Part shown: piece by piece, positions 61,201-64,000 of the stretch | How positions within the stretch are numbered: the first letter of the stretch is position 1 | How the letters are laid out: every line of letters starts with the position of its first letter | Source of the DNA: Spongospora subterranea f. sp. subterranea | Lineage: Eukaryota; Endomyxa: Phytomyxea; Phytomyxea; Plasmodiophorida | NCBI GenBank assembly: GCA_049724395.1 | Contig: JAUGWO010000042.1 | Span: 62,001 to 126,000 of the forward strand | Reading direction: 5' to 3' | Length of the DNA stretch: 64,000 nucleotides | The notes under the pieces: generated by a model | What the model saw: the letters and a program-made list of their open reading frames with translations, nothing else | Database searches by the model: none | Told to the model about the DNA's origin: nothing | Program-made: the position numbers and the translations under genes

Positions 61201-64000
61201 TCAGCTAGCCTTTCAGTTCCCAAAGACCGGCAAGGCGGTATTTCTTCGGATGCCTCACCTACTCAGGTCCGAGCTGTCAGTTCCGATGCTGTCAACGAAA
61301 CTGTGCTTCCCCCTCTTGCGTTTGAGGACGCAAAGCTCGCTTTTATTCAGTTCTTCCCCGAGTCCATTATGGATGATCTTGCCAGTAAACAGTGGAAAGA
61401 TCGCTTATCTGCTGTATCAACCATCAATGAACGGTTGGATGCCAAAAGTGCCACCGAACTTTGTATGCCGGTTATGTACGTATTTCATAAAACTCCAGGA
61501 TGGAAAGAAGTCAATATTCAGGTATCGCCGCACTTTGCGAATCAATTTTCGGATCTCAATTCTTACGCAGGTCGCATCACTAATGTTTGAGATAGTATCG
61601 AAACTGGCTTCCACATCTATTTGTTTCTCCAGCAAGCTCGCAGGGCTTCCTCTCGTTGCCGCCCTGACCAAGCTTGGAGATGCAAAAGTGGCCCCTTCAG
61701 CCCGTGACTATATTATCGCTTGCTGCGAAGCTCTTGGCCCGGAAACAGTCATTCCAATGGTGCTGTCGCGTGCTGAAACAATCAAAAACCCTAAAGCGCT
61801 CCAAGGCATCGCTACTACTATTGGATCAGCTGCGCGCGATTTCGGAGCGGGAACCATTCCGATAAAACTGACCGTTGCAGCATGTAAATCCTGGTTAGGA
61901 CACGCAGTTGTTGGAGTTCGTAATGACGCAACCGCTGCACTTGTTGAAATCTACAAACAGGCTGGGTCTCCCGCGATGCTGAACGCTATATTAGACGGCC
62001 TCAAACCGTCGCTTGCAAAAACTTTAGAAGCGGAATTGCGAACCATCACTCCCGGGGAACCTATCATACCCACTCGTTTCAAACGTGGCCAACAATCGGT
62101 TGGGCCTGTCTCTGCAGCAAAAACAGGAGACAATCTTATCGATCGTGTCGATATCAGCAGCAAGATAACCAGCAAAATTCTTAAACAAATGGAAAGCGAA
62201 GCCTGGAAGGATCGGAAAGAAGCGCTCGATGCGGTAACTCGCATCCTTGATGAGGCTCGCCATGCTATACAGCCGAATATCAAGAATCTATTGAAGGCTG
62301 TCCTTGTTCGCGCTAATGATGCGAACAAATTGCTAGTCCTTACTGCTCTTTCTGTAGTCCGTACCCTTGGTGACGACATCGGTCCTTCTGCCGTACATAA
62401 ACATGCGAAGGCAGTTGTTCCTGTAGTTATGATGCTTGCTGCGGATAGTAAGAAACATATTGCTGCCGAAGCCAGAGGAGCAATTCTTGCATGGATACGC
62501 GAAAATGGGCTGCATGCCGCCCTTCCATCAATTTCAAAAACTCTGGAGTCTCATCCGATCTTACGTGAAGGAGTCCTGGAAGTGTTGTTGCAGCGTTTTG
62601 CTGACGAGATTCCGGATACTTCAGTAGCGCAACCTCTTCTTCATGCCACTTTTTCATGCCTTCAAGATAAAGTTGTTGCTGTCCGCTTTGCATCTGAGAA
62701 GCTGGCTGCCCTTTTTGTTGCTAGCCTTGGGTCTGCATTCGTCAGGGCTGAAGCGTTATCGTTATCTCGCACAGCACAATTGACTGTTCTACCAGTCATT
62801 GACAAAGTACAGGACAAAGGCAACTCCAACGAAGGGTCCACGAATCGCAATGATCCAATTCCTGTAATACTTTCTAGCACCAGGCGCGCAACGCAGAAAT
62901 CTTCTATTCCAGTTGTGAATCCTTCTCAAGTTCAAAAGGCACCGTCCGGTGTACCTCCTCGTAGGACGCTTTCTCGTACGTTGCGCAAGCGTAAGCCATT
63001 TGAAGGTGCAAAACGAGTACTCAAACGCTCTAAAAGTGTTGAACCTGCACCGGTGGCGAAATCCGACTCCGGCGATGACCCTTGTGATCTTCGTTTGTCT
63101 GATTATAAGTCGATTTGCAGTCGTCGAGAAAGCCGCTGGCGACAAGGACAGATTGGGTTTCAAGAGTGGTCAACTGCGGATATATTTCACCTGAATGAGC
63201 TTCTGGTTCCATATACTTCATCGGCGCTTCATATGGCGATGTTTTCTGACGATTTTCAAAAGCACGTTTCAGCGATCGATACCATTGAACTATCTACTCG
63301 TTCATCTGTAGAAACTGTTAAGTCTCTATGCGATTTGTTGCTAATGTGGTCTTCCTTTCGAATAGCAGAAGATAAAACTCAGGTCGTTGTGAAAGCAATC
63401 GCACTATGTACTACGATTATCTCTTCATGTCCATCCATCGACGAGTACGACGCCAATTGCTTCATGCCTGTCGTAGTTGAAAAGCTGCTTGGTCACAACA
63501 AGCAACCTCTCCGTTTTCGTGGTCGGGATGTTCTCAAGATTTCTTGTAATGTGTGGTCACCATCGTTAGTGGGAAGATTTCTTTTCGACGGCATCATGAC
63601 TTCAAAAAACAGCCGTGTAAAGTCAGCGTGTATGGACGAGCTTTGCCAGATGGCGGGTAACCATCCATTTGATTCTTGCGTTCCCAAAAAAACCTTACAA
63701 ACGGTGGCTGAATATGTTACAAATCATGATTCGTCAATTCGCAACGCAGCCATAGCGCTGTTGCAAAAAGGGTTTGCTGATTTAGGCGATTCCACATTTT
63801 GGTCACGTTTGGGTACCGATATTTCTGAGCGTAGTCGCTCAGCAATCGACAAGCTTTTGAAAAAAGGAGCCGCTTCACCACGCGTCGCCCCCGTTTCGCG
63901 TTCTCGTAGCAGGACCGTCGATCCCATAACCTCTGCTGCTGCATCGCAGCTCCTGTCTGATCCGATGAATGAAACTAGTATTGCGGCTATCAACAGAACA
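58212..64000 (+). CDS. XMAP215/CKAP5-family TOG-domain microtubule polymerase, 3' end beyond window
   Basis: Microtubule plus-end polymerase of the XMAP215/Dis1/Alp14 family; TOG domains bind tubulin dimers. At least eight introns of about 45-65 nt interrupt it (for example 59420-59471). TOG-like HEAT arrays start at KQWKERTLAYEELAQAI (59340), HWKERKAAIEFLVGI (60276, across an intron), KQWKDRLSAVSTINERL (61387) and EAWKDRKEALDAVTRIL (62199), with another helical domain after a basic linker (TLSRTLRKRKPFEGAKRV, about 62970). The first 370 or so residues are an acidic, low-complexity extension with decayed repeats, unlike family members that start directly with TOG1. The start MPLDQDVVIVLPKSS is the first ATG of the open frame. 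The frame is open at the right edge. Confidence 0.88.

Overview
The window is nuclear DNA of a small, gene-dense eukaryote. It is packed with short genes on both strands, most of them split by introns of about 38-69 nt with GT...AG ends. Many introns carry a CTAAT/CTGAC-like branch site near the 3' end. No tRNA, rRNA, CRISPR array or bacterial operon signal was seen. An Rxt3-family gene (Rpd3L deacetylase complex) points towards fungi. A double p25-alpha protein, a Jhy-like protein and a FAM227-like protein belong to families tied to cilia. S-adenosylhomocysteinase keeps the insertion typical of plant, protist and bacterial enzymes, which yeast and animals lack. Together these suggest a flagellated, early-diverging fungus or near relative (chytrid, rozellid or aphelid grade). 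That placement is inference, not something read directly.

Layout. 1-9 kb: SmD2, an FHA-parvulin fusion, a small secreted protein, two tiny split genes, RPS30, a Jhy-like gene, a PH-domain protein and RPS23. 10.7-22 kb: S-adenosylhomocysteinase, a small winged-helix-like gene, the p25-alpha gene, EI24, triosephosphate isomerase, alpha-SNAP, a secreted glutathione peroxidase and an unrecognised basic protein. 21.8-31.6 kb: Rxt3, WBP11, an FSH-type serine hydrolase, a Tim17-like membrane protein, an F-box/propeller gene with a frame break, eIF4G and a neuferricin-like protein. 31.6-42.8 kb: a pseudoreceiver/FAM227-like gene, a coiled-coil gene, seryl-tRNA synthetase, a Tse2-fold-like protein, a PQ-loop transporter, SF3B6, an unrecognised five-exon gene and calmodulin. 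43-64 kb: PRPP synthetase, a syntaxin-6-type SNARE, an acidic DUF5880-like protein, a cluster of small unrecognised genes and the 5' part of an XMAP215/CKAP5 TOG gene that runs off the right edge.

Mobile DNA is confined to a few spots. There is a 355-bp MITE with 25-bp inverted ends and a TA target duplication (51.5 kb). Two groups of Penelope-like reverse-transcriptase fragments both contain inverted duplications (48.5-49.0 kb and 56.4-57.4 kb). A short Ty3/Gypsy RNase H fossil lies at 26.7 kb.

Most genes are independent housekeeping functions: translation (eIF4G, SerRS, RPS23, RPS30), splicing (SmD2, SF3B6, WBP11), membrane traffic (alpha-SNAP and a Qc-SNARE), and methyl cycle and nucleotide supply (SAHH, PRS). 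Exon borders were placed by hand from splice consensus, reading phase and family alignment. Where total coding length is quoted it was checked to be a multiple of three.
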